Origin: Fistularia commersonii
Taxonomy: Eukaryota; Chordata; Actinopteri; Syngnathiformes; Fistulariidae
Reading direction: 5' to 3'
Assembly (NCBI GenBank): GCA_037954325.1
Contig: JBBMNZ010000003.1
Coordinates: forward strand, 1,475,465-1,539,464
Length of the DNA stretch: 64,000 nucleotides
Shown piece after piece: positions 1 to 12,334 of the stretch (positions are counted from its first letter, which is position 1; every line of letters begins with the position of its first letter). The translations under genes and the position numbers were made by a program. A model generated the notes under the pieces. The model saw nothing but the letters and a program-made list of their open reading frames with translations. It had not been told where the DNA came from and made no database searches.

Positions 1-969
1 TTGTTTGACTTTTCATTTTAACAACTTCTCTCTCCCCTCGACCGAAGCGAACCTGCAGTTGTAACAAATTCAGGTTTGATCTGGAAGTGAAAGTGCGACG
101 AAAGTGAAATAAGGGCCGTTTGTTCGATTCCGTGCAAAAAATGCCCCTTTTGCGTTATATTTATAGAGAACATCACGGCGCATTTAGGATTTAAAACTCA
201 TTATTTCAAACATGTAACTTGCTTGACGATTGGCCGTTTCATTTAGAAACGTAAGACTAGATTCACGTTTTATATCTGCTTGTATGCTTATTATCTTTTC
301 CTTTCGGCCGTTTCGCGTAACGTGGTTCTTACAAGATGTTTTCCACCTGCTCGCTCCTCAGCGTCCCTGGAAGAATTGATTTCTAACATCTGGATACCCG
401 AAATGAAATTTTTAGATACATCTTTCACACCGATGGCCTCCAAACTACGGCCCGGGGGCCGGATCCGGCCCGCCTACACGTTTTTCCCGGCCCCTGAACA
501 AAACCAGAGATGCATTATGTTTTTTTTTTTTTTTTTATTCTGGCCACGTAACGGTGACTTGTACATGCGTAGAACATATCATTCAGTTCCCCTTCTGCAG
601 TCTGTGCCTGATCTGAAACCCCTCCCTAAATAAAATAAACCCCTGTCAAATAACACGGAATAATGGTGAAAAGATGAGCTCAGAGAAAAATTGATTTCAA
701 ATGTAGGGTATTTAACCTGCAGTGGAAAAACAATTATTTTTTTGTTAAATTCAAAGAAAAGGCTGTTTGTCTCATCTGTCCAGTGATGAGACAAAGACAT
801 TATTCATTAATAATGTTGTTATTTATTTTCTGATTTTTTTTTCCTGTCAAGATCCCAGAAGGGGTTATTTTTGGTTATGTGAGGCTTTCAGGAAAACAAT
901 AAATGTTTACGTTCGTCACGCTTTTTGTTACAAACTGACCCCGTCGGAGAAGGGAAAAGTTATTTGTCC
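1..969. other. Intergenic, no gene seen
   Basis: AT-rich sequence with stop-dense frames. The only distinct item is a GC-rich, partly palindromic patch at 449-474 (GGCCCGGGGGCCGGATCCGG), which resembles the ends of some hAT-type repeats. I could not find a partner terminus. Confidence 0.5.
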
Positions 970-1580
970 CTGTTGAGACGCATTTTGTAATAAACGTCCA
1001 AAATGTAATAACTTTTTCATTTCATTTTGTAATAAAGCCGCATTTTGTAATAAAGCCGCATTTTGTAATAAACTGCCCCAAACGCATTTTGTAATAAATT
1101 TTGCCGCATTATGTAATAAGTTATTACATATTGAGAAGATTATTACAAAATGCACTTGCAACTTTTTTATTTTCTAGGAAATGTAATAACATGGTGCATT
1201 ATGTAATAACAATTCTAAAGCATAAGTTTGTTAATTGTATTTTATTTTACTTTAAAGTATTTGTAAAAGCTAGGCCTATTATTAGTATCACTGTATTAGC
1301 CTAGTAGCAGTACTTAGCAATTACTATCAGTACACTATTCAAAGGTTGCATTAACAGAGAATATTCTATAAATTCCATGTTATTACATTTCCTAGAGAAT
1401 AAAAAAGTTGCAAGAGCATTTTGAAATAATCTTCTTAAAATGTAATAACTTATTATATAATGTGGCAAAATGTATTACAAAATGCTTCTGGGCAGTTTAT
1501 TACAAAATGAAATGAAAAAGTTATTACATTTTGGACGTTTATTACGAAATGCACCGTTATTACAAAATGCGGCTCAACAG
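970..1580. mobile_element. Foldback (palindromic) DNA element with very long inverted repeats
   Basis: The left end reads CTGTTGAGACGCATTTTGTA and the right end is the inverted equivalent with one change. The two halves are near mirror images around about 1290. Each arm is packed with tandem variants of GCATTTTGTAATAA, and inner arms share AGGAAATGTAATAACATGG. There is no coding capacity. It is best read as a non-autonomous element with long terminal inverted repeats. Superfamily and target duplication are not clear. Confidence 0.7.
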
Positions 1581-2514
1581 TTTGTGGAGCCCTGATTTAA
1601 AGTGTTTAATGGTGAGTATTTTCTGGAAAAGTTTAAGCCTGATATTTCAGTCATATCGATTCCCAGACTGGGTTCAAAATTGGAGCGAATGATTTTTCAT
1701 CCTTCAAGACGTGTTTCTGCTTATCGGATCGCTTCCATCGAGAATCAGATATTTCCCCGATTTAATAATTTTATTATTCAACGATTTATTTATTGATCTA
1801 ATTATTTCACGGTTTCATAATTTCTTTGTATATGTGGTTGTTTTTTTATTTTTTTTATTTTTTTTTCAGTCAACATCCCCCGGCTTTTTTAAAAAAACTT
1901 TTATTCTACAACTTGCGAGCGCTGAGAAACATCTGTTGCAGATCGTAGGATCTCCAAGCGTCTTTCATTTCATGGATAAAGACGCTCAGGAACCTGAGCC
2001 GTTATGTTTCGGCCGGTAAGAGAATCGGACCGGCATTTAAGAGAAGATTAAAAGTTGCTCCGGCAGCAGGTCTGGTCTCTTTGTCCGACCTCTGCTCTCG
2101 ACTCCTCGGTCACGGGAGTTTGAAGCCCGAGCTTCAATTTCCATCAATCTTTCAAAAAGGAAATCCTTTCAGCCGCTACATCGGAGTGTGTGTCATTTCC
2201 CGCCGTGCACGCCAGAAGGTGTCACTGAAAAACTGTGACTTGATAGTAATTCCTTTTTAAGCTACGCATCAACATTAACAAATCATGACATTGTTTTTTC
2301 CTTATTTCAGCAGCAACATTATAGCAGTGTTTCTCTGGCGAGGCCTGATAAGGACATTTAACAAAAAGCAGCCGCAGCTTCTGGCGACGTGTTTCCTGAT
2401 GGTGTCATTGTTTGTTTTCCACGGCAGGTTGACACAGTGAATTCCATTTTGAGGAATCAAACATAACAGATTGAAACCCTGCGCCTCTGTGGTCTGCATT
2501 GGAGGTTGGTTATC

Positions 2515-2549
<35 letters not shown>

Positions 2550-3234
2550 GTCACTATCGCCCCATCCTATTTTGTAAAGTCATTTGGAATTTTTCAGAGA
2601 AAAGTTCCTCATGCTTTCCTCTCTTGGAAAATAAGCAAGAAGGAAGGCGTTGGTGCCATCTGGCTCGAGATGTTGGACCAACGAGAACTTCCCTGAAAAG
2701 TCCTTGATAAGATGGAAGGAGATATGAAGGAGTCGAGGCAAACCTGGAGATGCAGCACCACCACATTTATAACCTATAATGAGTTAATTTATTTTCACTT
2801 TCGGTTTCCTCCCGACGTTATTGAATGAGCCCCACTGGCAACCGGAGGTGAGGCCCGTTCCTTTTCACAGCATCTGTTTGTGGATTTGAACTCACTATAT
2901 TTGCTTTTGCAAAGTGAATTTTGTCATTAATGTTGAATGTGTTGTTTCAAGACTGCAAACAAAGCATTTCAGACCAAATGTGATTTTTGCTGTAAGGAAA
3001 CCAGAGGGGACTCTCGGTGTAAAATTCTTCTTATAGCAACTGGTTTTGATTTTCTTCCCTTCAAGACTTTTCACTGAGTTCTTCAGTTCCAACGGGGAGT
3101 TTCTGAATATTAATACCAGCTTTGGGACGCCGGTCAGACTTATAATGGCTTCTTATGCAAACGGAAGAGTTGTAGAGTTGAACTTTGCTAATGGGGATCG
3201 TTAGGGGGGAAAAAGGTTCACAGTCTGGGGACAT
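1581..3234. other. Intergenic, one microsatellite
   Basis: No gene is recognised. A (GT)n tract lies at about 2519-2547 and T-rich runs occur near 1845-1870. Open frames here are short and resemble no protein family I know. Confidence 0.5.
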
Positions 3235-3403
3235 CAATCCATCCATCCATCCATCCATCCATCCATCCATCCATCTGTCCATCCGTCCATCCATCCATCC
3301 ATCCGTCCATCTGTCCATCCATCCATCCATCCATCCATCAATCCGTCCATCCATCCGTTCATCCATCCATCCATCCATCCATCCATCCATCCATCCATCC
3401 ATC
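3235..3403. repeat. (ATCC)n tetranucleotide array
   Basis: About 42 units of ATCC/ATCT/GTCC, open in several frames on both strands, which produces spurious MDGW and SIHP repeat ORFs. It adjoins a repeat fragment whose family ends in an (ATGG)n tail, so it is probably an expanded tail of that element on the minus strand. Confidence 0.9.
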
Positions 3404-3515
3404 GTCTGTCGTTTCTCCTGCACTCATGGTCGCAGGGGATGTTGGATTCTCTCCCAGCTGTCATTGGTCGAGAGCTGGGGTTCAGCCTGGCCAATCACAG
3501 GCCTACATATACAGA
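3404..3515 (-). mobile_element. 3' end of a common teleost interspersed repeat
   Basis: The stretch with CTCTCCCAGCTGTCATTGG and the following GGGGTTCAGCCTGGCC matches, from memory, a widespread fish repeat whose 3' end runs into (ATGG)n. Orientation is inferred from the adjoining tetranucleotide array. The class (SINE-like or LINE-derived) is uncertain. Confidence 0.5.
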
Positions 3516-5199
3516 CAAACAACCGTTCACTCGCTCAGTCGGAGCACTTTTACCCGATATTTCCAATCAACCTGCTGCATATTTTTGGACGGTGGGATGA
3601 AACCCAGCGAGCGCGGGATGAAACGGGATGGACATGCAAAGTCCGCAGGGAAAGATCTCCCGGTCGGAACCGAACCGGAGTCCTTCGATCTGTGGGGCCG
3701 AAGCGCCGACCGCGGCGAGAAACCGATTGGGTCACATGGACTGAGGTTCGGGCGGAAGTTACCGGAGTCTGATGTCCGGTGTTGGATCTTCTGGGTAGTT
3801 TGGAGGCTGCAGGAAGGTCTGGTCTGTGTCTGTCCTGGGACGGATCCCATGATGGCGTCGGTGAAAGGTTGCGTCTAAGACCTCCTCGTGTGTTCAGAGA
3901 TGTTTTTTCCATTTTGACAAAGACGGCTTCCTCGTTCTGTCCTCTCGGGTCTGGTGGTTTGTTTAGATTTAGCAGAGCCACGAGGTTTCAGGTCTTCCTG
4001 ATGTGCTGGAACTCAGTTTTTGTTCCTTCAGCAGTTGATGGGATGTTGTTGGCCCGCTGGAGTTCTGACACCTAGTTTTTGAGAGTCAAAAAGCAAATAT
4101 TGATCAGCATGCATCGGTTTCTACAAAATTTCGACATCCAGACTTCTGAAGAAGTCTCTCAGATGGGAGGTAAGATAAGATAAGATAGTAATACTTCATT
4201 CGACCCCATCGGGGAAATTCGAGGTGAAACGTCTTCAAGGAAAGAAAATCAAGTCCAGTTGCTACAAGAGGAAGATTTTGACAAGAAGTGACCAAAACCT
4301 GGACGACTGAGAAGCTCCTCCTCCGTCCCTGCGAACCACAAATTACAAGTTTTTACCGTGTGATTTTTGCCGTTCGTCACAAGGTGCCTCTTGCAGTTGC
4401 CATGGAAACCTGGACACATAAGTCCTTTTCGACCCAAGTGTCTTACTGGGATTCAGGAGCAGAATGCAAAGCGCCATCAGACCGCGGCTTTGTGTGATGA
4501 ACGTTACGACTAATCTAATCCTACGGTGTCTTCATGTATCACCTCCAGTGGAAAAGACGTGGAAAGAAGCCGCTCATCAGTTTGAGTTAACCCGCATCGC
4601 AGAGGTCTTCTAACTAAATGAGCATTTAATAACTTTGTGAACCGTCGGTGTTTCTGACAATTCCACACTGGGAAAGCGAGCACTCGTGTCGATACATTTG
4701 GCAATACATGTATATTTTTATGGAAGAGCGTGAGCAGAGGGAAGTCTGGGCCGCCTCCGTGACCCGACCCGGCATAAGCGCTAGAAGACGGATGGATTAA
4801 ATATTGATTTGTTGGCAGCCGCCGCTCTACATTTACATTTCCCAGCGATCAGTACACGGATATATAGTACACGGACCGTAATAAGCGCTGACTCGTGACT
4901 AGTTTCAAGAGCTGACATAAACCATCAGGTTCGATAACCTCGTATTTTTCAAGAAAAGATGAAAAAAAAAAGCAATATCTTGAAGTTTGGATTTATTTAT
5001 TTTTGTACATTCAACCTTTATTTTATGGACTCTTATAACGGTAAACCTTGAATCGCGTCATCTTCTAATCGCTCCTGAATTGGTTGTTTATTAACTCGGA
5101 TAATCACAATATAAGAAACTCTAGAAACCGGGGAATATTTCAGTATATTTCAGTCAGTTACTATTTTACTGGAAACACGGCGTCTTCTTGGCATGGAGT
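3516..5199. other. Intergenic with short repeat fragments
   Basis: No gene is recognised. An L2-like LINE end lies at 4171-4223, and a fragment ending in GGCATAAGCGCTAGAAGACGG then ATGG lies near 4752-4798. The latter resembles the 3' end of the same repeat family as 3404-3515. Confidence 0.45.
4171..4223 (-). mobile_element. L2-like LINE 3' terminus
   Basis: Read on the minus strand it ends in a (TTATC)n-type tail preceded by a TTCCCCGATGGGG block, as in the other L2-like ends in this window. It is a very short, 5'-truncated copy. Confidence 0.5.
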
Positions 5200-5695
5200 G
5201 AAGATCAAGAAGTCTGAAGACTTCATGTACTTGAAACCGTCCAGAGCGACAGAGAGTGTGGAAAAGAGATGGTTTCAAGCAGGTCAGGATGGGTGGAGAA
5301 AAGTGTCACCAAGAGATAGAAGAACATCAGCCAGAAGGAAAGGAAAGCTGGAGGAGACGGTGGTGAGATGATCTGCAAACACTGACTGACCAAAAGACAG
5401 GAGGCAGAGATGAAGATGTTGAGGTTCTCTTCGGGAGGGACCAGGATGGAGAGGATCAGGAATGAGTCCATCAGAGGAACAGGACGTGGTAGATGTTTTG
5501 GACTTCGACTGAGAGTGAACATATTGGTAGACGGATGCTGGAGGTCTAGAAGAAGATGGACGGAGGTCGTGAGAGAGGAGGATGCAGAGAACAGGGATTC
5601 TGTGGTGACTCCTGAAGGGCAAAGCCCAAAGAAGAAGAAGAAGAAGAAGAAGAAGAAGAAGAAGAAGAAGAAGAAGAAGAAGAAGAAGAAGACAG
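5200..5695 (+). mobile_element. RTE-like LINE fragment, 5'-truncated, with (GAA)n tail
   Basis: The sequence encodes remnants [35 protein letters not shown] and the 3' block TCCTGAAGGGCAAAGCCCAAAG. These recur in the copy at 52323-53255 and belong to the region after the reverse transcriptase of RTE-type fish LINEs. The GAA array at 5631-5691 is an expanded poly-tail. Frames are broken, so it is a dead copy. Confidence 0.75.
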
Positions 5696-8344
5696 TCTCT
5701 ACTCGGCATGAGAGGTGAGTGAATGGAACGTGAACCTTCTCTTGAATAGAAACGAAGCATCACCACGTCAGCTCTGTAGAAAAGCCGTGAATTGTTCCAT
5801 GATAAAGTCTCATCACTCATAAACCCCAGTTTTGCTGCACAGCAGAAGGAAATGGTCTTGTTTTCTGCAGAATCTTTCCCGATCATTTGTATGAGGAGAG
5901 CAGCTTGTCAATATGGACATGACCTTAAAGAAAAATAAATACTTAAAACAAAGGTCTCTCTCATCCAAAGATAGAAATGCATAATATTTTGCTATATTCT
6001 CATCCAACGGGTTGAAAGACTGCACTGTGCAAAAGTATCTCTGTTATTTATTGATCACGTGCACTGAGAAATCCGCATGCGGAGTCACAGTATTGATCAG
6101 AAAATCTCGATCGAGCAATTTCTCCTCCGGTGTGAGTTCGGTTTTTAGACGTATCTGGGAATCTCTGCGATCGTGTTATAATAAATGTCGAGAAAAAACA
6201 GAAGACCGCCATTAAACACCGTGGAAAGACCGGATTATTATTTCGTGTCGTGGAATATTTTGCAGACATTTTAATATGAGAGTCGATATCGGATGATATT
6301 AAACCTTTACAGATCATCCATCGTTCAATGGGTAAAACAATCTAATTTATTTGCTATATTTTAATAGCGTGCCGGTTAGGAGTCCAACATCGGATCAACC
6401 TCCTTTCATTTCAGTAAATAATAGAGGTCTTATGTAACGACCGCTTTCGTGTTTGATCCTCAGTCCATCTACCGATAGTACTTATATATTCAAATTGTTA
6501 ATTTTCCTATTGTTAATGAAGGTTCGCAAACATTGCGTGGTTTCTACACGTTGCATGTTGTGCTCCAGTCCCAGTTATAGATCAACGGTTAAATGTCAAG
6601 GAACAAAATTGATCTCGATGTATACTTTCTTTTTTTTTTTTTTTTTACTAAAAATCGTCTTTCTTTGTTATCTGCTGCTTTAATGGCCGTCCTGTGAAGG
6701 ACAAGAGCGGTCTTAGAAGTTTGCTCCAAGATTATCGGAGCAAAGGGAAAGACTCCCAGGAGGGGTAACGGGTGACGCCAAAGGAAAAAGGGATTATCGG
6801 CCAATCAAGTCAAGTCTTGTCCAACAAATTTAGCGTGATCCCCTCAGGCTGGTGTCATGAGAGGAGCAGGGATTTCACTTTCTCCACCTCACGGAAATAT
6901 CTATAATTCAAATGATTTGCATATTCAACCAAACACATTTTCAGCGTTTTATTTTGCTGTTTCCTTGCGTTCCCGTGTTGAGTTATCGACCCCGATATAT
7001 CAATTGCCGGAGTTTCAGAGGTGTATTAGAGGTGGACGAATCACCCCTTGAAATTCATTCTGTCAGAAACTAATTGACTGTCAACATTTTCTGAAGCAGG
7101 AGTTTGATAAATGTAAACATTTATTAAATTGTAACAATGCATACAGGGCCGGTGGAGCAGAACAGCTTGAGCTGAGAGTGCAGGGGACTTTCATGTTGCA
7201 CCAAAGTAAAAACAAAAAAAAAAAATGTAATTTAATTCCTTTTTCACCAAATGTTCTCAAAATAAACGTGTCATTTCTCGACTTTGTAACGACCTCGCAA
7301 GTCGAAACGTTTCCTCCTCAGTTCACAGCGAGCTACAGAACTCCCTTGGGGTGGCCTTCTTAACAATCACGAGAAAGCTAATTGTGACCACATAATTACG
7401 TCTTTTTGAGCTCCACATTGGACGTTTGAGAGAACTTGGATTTCCCCTGATGCCGACTTCGACTCCACCGGACGCTTTTTGGATCTTCTCATAAGAAGCT
7501 ACGCCAACTGGCTGGTTTGTTTCTATCCTGGATTAGCCGCTTGATGTGTAGCTATTGATGCTATATCCGACTATTTTTTTTCACCCTCTATGTCAAATCT
7601 CGTTTTTCAAGGTGAAACCGCTCCGACCGCCGGGCTTTTGCGACGACGTCCGCGATTCCAGGACCGATGGAAAGTTGCGACGGTCTACGAATGAGTTTCC
7701 ATAAGGCGTGAAAAACATTAGATGATTATCAGTTTGCATTTAGGATCCAACACGATGATTGAGATGATTGGTAATGATTAGATCACGTTAGTTACCAGCT
7801 GTTTTTGTACTCTAATTATGGAGGAGCGGGGCAGAGGGGCCTTCCATCATTTCTATCCCAAAGGCAGCTGAACTCTTCAAACCTCATCTCTTCCGCCTTT
7901 AACATTCATTTTACTCGCATTTAATCGCTTCATTGCAGTAAAGCGCAGCAACGAAATGCCGCTGGAAGAGAGCGGAAACGTTCAGATCAATGGAAAATGA
8001 GGCGCTTACCTTCATATACGGCGCGCTGAGGCTAAATAAAGGCTTGGATTTGAATTGCATTTTGTCTCTCCCATGTTTTGTTTCGAAAACTGATTTATCG
8101 GCGTTGTTGGTACTGTCTCCAGGATAGAAAAAAGAAAACGCCCTCCGGGATGCCGATGAAACAAACACCGTTTGCGGCGGACGGACAAAGATTGTCCGAA
8201 GAACCCGAGGAAAAGTCAGAATGTGTTTAACGGGGTCGGGAGATTTACATGGATTTTACATTCTCGTTAAAAGGGGATATTGAAATGTGAAATGTGACAC
8301 GTTTGTACGACACCGGAACAGACGGAGTCCTGAAGCGGCATTCC
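5696..8344. other. Intergenic, no gene seen
   Basis: Short open frames only, none with recognisable domains or convincing exon borders. Homopolymer T runs near 6630-6645 are the only simple-sequence landmarks. Confidence 0.45.
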
Positions 8345-8360
8345 AAAACAATCACCATCC

Positions 8361-8366
8361 TTTATT
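8361..8366 (-). terminator. Candidate distal poly(A) signal
   Basis: AATAAA on the minus strand, followed within 20 nt by GGTGATTGTTTTGG, a reasonable GT-rich downstream element. Confidence 0.35.
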
Positions 8367-10316
8367 TACAATATATTAAACTGTAATGCAAAATTTATAA
8401 CAAGTGGTCAATTTGTTCAATACTGAAAGTAAACAAACTATTTTCAAAGCCTGCATGAATCATACACAATTATATATAAATAGTGTGTGCGGTCAGAAAA
8501 GTTACGTCTCATTCCCAACTCCCTCTCATGATACCGAACATTTTTACTGGGGAGAAAAATAAAAACAGAACACCAAAAATATCCACACATGTCGACTGCA
8601 TAGAGGAGAATCCAATTGAACAGATGAGTGGATGAGGAGCAGGTACAGAACAATCGCACCACATTCTCTTACAAACTTTTGCTCATTTATTTTTCACGCG
8701 TCGAGTTTCACCGGACTTTCAAAGGTAACCGAACGCTGCTTGGTAAAAAGAGAAAAGGTGACCGATGGTTAAGATGTTACATTTGTGCAAATCTAACCGA
8801 GAAACAGTCGTCGTAGACGCCGATCGGACCGTCACAGAATCGGTTGGACAATCTTCAGTTGGCGAATGACTTGATTGATTATGGCCGGCGATGCTTTTCC
8901 TTATCATCGACAAACCTCATAAATAACAGCGGTAACGAGACAAAAAAATCCAATGATAATTGGATTCATTGAAGTAATGATATTGACCGACAGCAAACAT
9001 GACAAGTGTTGACCTTTGAAAACGGAAGGCGAAGGAAGAGGTGAACCTTTTCAGATCTGCTGGCCGACTTTAGCGGAGGGAATCGGAAGGTAGCTTAAAA
9101 ATACTTGATCAAAATACTTGCCAAATGAAGCCAGACACGTTCCTCGCCCCGCGGATTGAGCTAAAATCTCTTTGCGATGTTTTACTGACGGCGGTTGCTG
9201 GGTTCAATTACAAAGTCATCCCATTGGATACTTCAGGATACCAGACCGGGCAAATTCAAATTCGCATGTTTCCGCTCTGGACGAGGAGACGGTGCGAGAC
9301 AGCCGGCATTCATTTTTTGTCACTTTACCATTTCTGTACGACATCATCTATTCACCGAACTAGTTTCTACTCCACTGGACCACATGAAGGTTTATCTTTA
9401 GAACTCGGCCGGCTCTTCCAAATGTAACAAATATACAGGTGCTGAGAACCAAGTAGCAGAGGTGTGAGAAGTATCAGTCCAGGCCAGCCAACCTTTGTGA
9501 GAAACCTTGTTTCTGATTATCTGTGAATCCTGGAAGGCAACTCGGGTGATAAGATCAGATTTTGTCTCTTAAATCTGACTTTGTGCTCAAAACATATGTG
9601 ACAAAAGGGAGAAAACCAATTGTGCGATGTGATTGGTGAAATTCATTTCCCTGATCTGCCCCGCCACTAAACAAGCCACGTATAAAAGGGAATATTGTAC
9701 AAGAGTATGCGGATTTAAAAGAAATAAACATGTTAGATGAAGCTGTGAGGTCTGTCTTCTATTTTCCACGACAAGTCTGTCGTATTAAGATTTTGGATTC
9801 GATCACAAATGTCAGGTTTAAAAAAAAATGACTTATGTATGATCATATTGCTTTAAAATGGCGTAAATTGGGGGATTCCTTGACACGTCTGTTATATTAT
9901 ATCTCTTAAATCAGCTAAAATATTGTGACTGATCAACAAACTCAGGCCACGAATCGGTCTCACACTCCTTTTTCTGTCGTGATTTCTAACGGTTTCATTC
10001 TTTTTGGCGGTGAAAACGAACAAGCAGAGCCACGCAGAGGCGGGTGAGGAGGAAGTCCAGTCCAGGAGTGCCTGATGGAGACACGTTGCAGATCAAACCT
10101 AACCACGGTGGATTACATTAAAAGTTACAACTAGTTGTGTCCAAAGCGCCGTTAGTCTGTGATCATCGATCAGATCGTGAAGTAAAATCAAATTATTTGA
10201 AGTCGGTCTCAATAATTTGCCTCTGTGACTTGCGCCGGTTACCGAGGTGACTGTATATCCACAAATCTTAATTGTTTAGCCGACGTCCAAGTTGTTGTTC
10301 ACGGTTGGGCTCAGCG

Positions 10317-10322
10317 TTTATT
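10317..10322 (-). terminator. Candidate proximal poly(A) signal for the distal last exon
   Basis: The first canonical AATAAA after the stop at 12166. I see no strong downstream element, so use is uncertain. Confidence 0.25.
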
Positions 10323-12165
10323 TTCTGACAGAGCAAACAAGAACAACTCCTAGTAAATGTACGTAACAGCGTCTTTAACTTTTCTGTAACAATTTTATCG
10401 AAGACGGCGTTCGGTCAATCGTGTCATACGAAACATCACCCGAAGAAACTCGGGCCGTTTTCATCGTCCGTCACAACGTCTACAAATTCCTCTTTCTATT
10501 CCACCTGTTGTTGTTGTTGTTGTTGTTGTTCAACCGTATCAGCGATTCCCTCGGTATCGCCGAGTTTCTTTTTCTTCTCCCTGCCGAGCGCCGGCTCTTT
10601 TGATGTTTCCATTAGCTCGCTATCTGACCCTGACCAAATGGACTAACTTGGAGAGCCTCCGTGTTTGCTGCTGAACCGTGTTAACGTTCAGATTTCCAGA
10701 AACACGAGTGTGAAAGCCAGCGAGCGGTATCTACATCGACGGGAGAATATGGATGAAGCCCAAAGATGCTGCCACGTAGGTGTTTTCAGAGTTGGAACTT
10801 CTTTTTCTTCCTGTTTGTTTACCTGCTAAAAACCAACCGACCAGCAATTTTGAGAGAATTTAGTGATACGTGGGAAAACGCTTTTCGCTTTGGATCTTTG
10901 AGTCGAGATCTGATAAAAGATTTGCTCTGTCAAACATTCTGTTTACAAAGGTCAACAAACTGGATGATTGGCTCTGGTCTTTTCATGGAAAGTGATGCCA
11001 AACTACCGAATTCATGCTTTTACAATTTTGCTTTTGGGTACCATCTAAATGGCCTTTGGGAGAACCCGTGATAGACTTCTGCTCCATTTCAAGAACGTTC
11101 CCTTTTGAAAGAAAAAGCATGTCAAATTGGAGGAAAAAAAATGGTCAATAAAAAGGCCAATGAACAAAAAGCAAAGCTACTAAGAGTCTTCTGACCGAAA
11201 CGAACCGAATTCCTGCAAGTACTTATTAAAGTCGCGTCCACCTTGACGGAGGTTCTGTTGATGAACTTGTGGAAATCAATCTGCTTCGTGGCGGATTTTT
11301 TATGCAAAACAAAAATGTCAAACATCCAAAACAAGAGACGCTCAATAAGGAAAACAAAAGCTTTACTTTCCTCGTAAAGCGGTAAGTGATGTGACACCTC
11401 TACCCTCGTAACAAAGAGGTCATTCGCCAGCAAATAGCGGACAAAGTTTCAGGCGAACAAAAGCGAGCGGATGATGATGAAAGCATCTTCAGTACATGGT
11501 GCGGCGGTTCATGAAACGGCACGGCAGCGGAGAAGCCAGCTGTAGAAGAGCCCACTTGAAACAAATGGCACTTGTCCCGAAAAAGACTGAAGGAAAAAAA
11601 AAAACAAAAACAAAAAAAAACTGGGACTTTTTCCCAGGATTCAGCATCAGTGGGCAATAACAAAAACAGTTTACACACATACATGGAAAAAAAAAGGCTT
11701 TTTTGGCAATACGTTACTGTGGCAATACATATCATTAGGTGCACTATATGTAAAGAAGAGAGGAGAAGAGGCAAAGAGAGAAATAAATGATGTATTACCA
11801 TTGCAACCTCTAGTTCTTTGGCTCAGTTACAACCATGATTGGAGTTAAACAGGACGGCTGCTCGAGCCAAGCGACGGCTGCTCGCATGCAACCACAAAAG
11901 TCAGTTTGTTAAGAACGGAGCCGCCGTGCGTGCAGTGAGGTTAGACTGATGACTGCTGCGTCGTAAAGACCGCGTGGCTTTTGTTTTTTGTTTTTTTTAA
12001 ACTGAGTAAATCCTAAGAGGACCTGCACTCGGAAGCCTTGACCGATTGTTAAAAGTCCGTCGACGGCGGTTCGCGTCCGACCGACGACGATCGCGGTCGG
12101 CGTTGCAAGCGAGATGAACTGTCACGGGTGATGGAGGGTGCCGGACTTAACTCGGACGGGAAGCA

Positions 12166-12334
12166 CTAAGATGCCGTCTCATAAGGCCCGTCCTCGCAGT
12201 CGTCGTCTTTCAGATGGCTGCTGTATCTGTATCGAGAATGGTAGGAGCCTTGGGTCGCCCCGCCCTCTTCTTTTTCTTCCTCTTCCTCTTCTTCATCAGA
12301 TCTGTTGTAGTGGTAGCGTCTTCGACCGGGGGGG
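12166..12334 (-). CDS. myo18a: myo18a distal last exon: short acidic C-terminus
   Basis: The acceptor is CGCCCGCAG before a run of seven C. The exon supplies the third base of a split Ser codon from exon 17273-17151, then 55 residues and a TAG stop. It encodes [20 protein letters not shown], then a Gly/Ser/Tyr-rich stretch and the end DGPYETAS. The order SSSP, basic, RSDD/E, then RYS-rich matches the usual end of vertebrate MYO18A as I recall it. It competes with exon 15606-14154 for the same donor. Its ORF extends upstream past the acceptor, but that part is intronic. Confidence 0.85.

Larger units (their letters stand above)
8345..12165 (-). other. myo18a: Probable 3' UTR of the short-tail myo18a transcript
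   Basis: This begins right after the stop codon of the distal last exon. The first canonical AATAAA on the minus strand is 1.8 kb downstream (10322-10317). A second, followed by GT-rich sequence, is at 8366-8361. No other gene is visible between them. The extent is inferred from signals only, so either site could be the true end. Open frames inside, including a minus-strand one at 11122-11433, look non-coding. Confidence 0.35.

Noticed and set aside
431..1593. A larger hAT element enclosing the foldback, from a GGCCTCCAAACTACGG-like left end to a CCACAAACT-like right end
   Set aside because: The termini are only loosely similar and the flanking 8-mers do not match, so I kept only the inner palindrome.
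3061..3772. ORFs of MDGWMDGW and SIHPSIHP repeats on both strands
   Set aside because: They are translations of the (ATCC)n array and have no exon borders or family support.
5284..5886. 200-aa minus-strand ORF with a poly-Leu stretch
   Set aside because: The Leu run is the translated (CTT)n strand of the RTE-like GAA tail; the rest is antisense to the LINE.
1..8344. A neighbouring gene downstream of myo18a, such as a crystallin or nufip2 orthologue
   Set aside because: No exon of any gene I recognise is present on either strand in this stretch.
11122..11433. 103-aa minus-strand ORF in the same orientation as myo18a
   Set aside because: It lies in the presumed 3' UTR, has no recognisable domain and no splice context. 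A separate small gene here is possible but unsupported.
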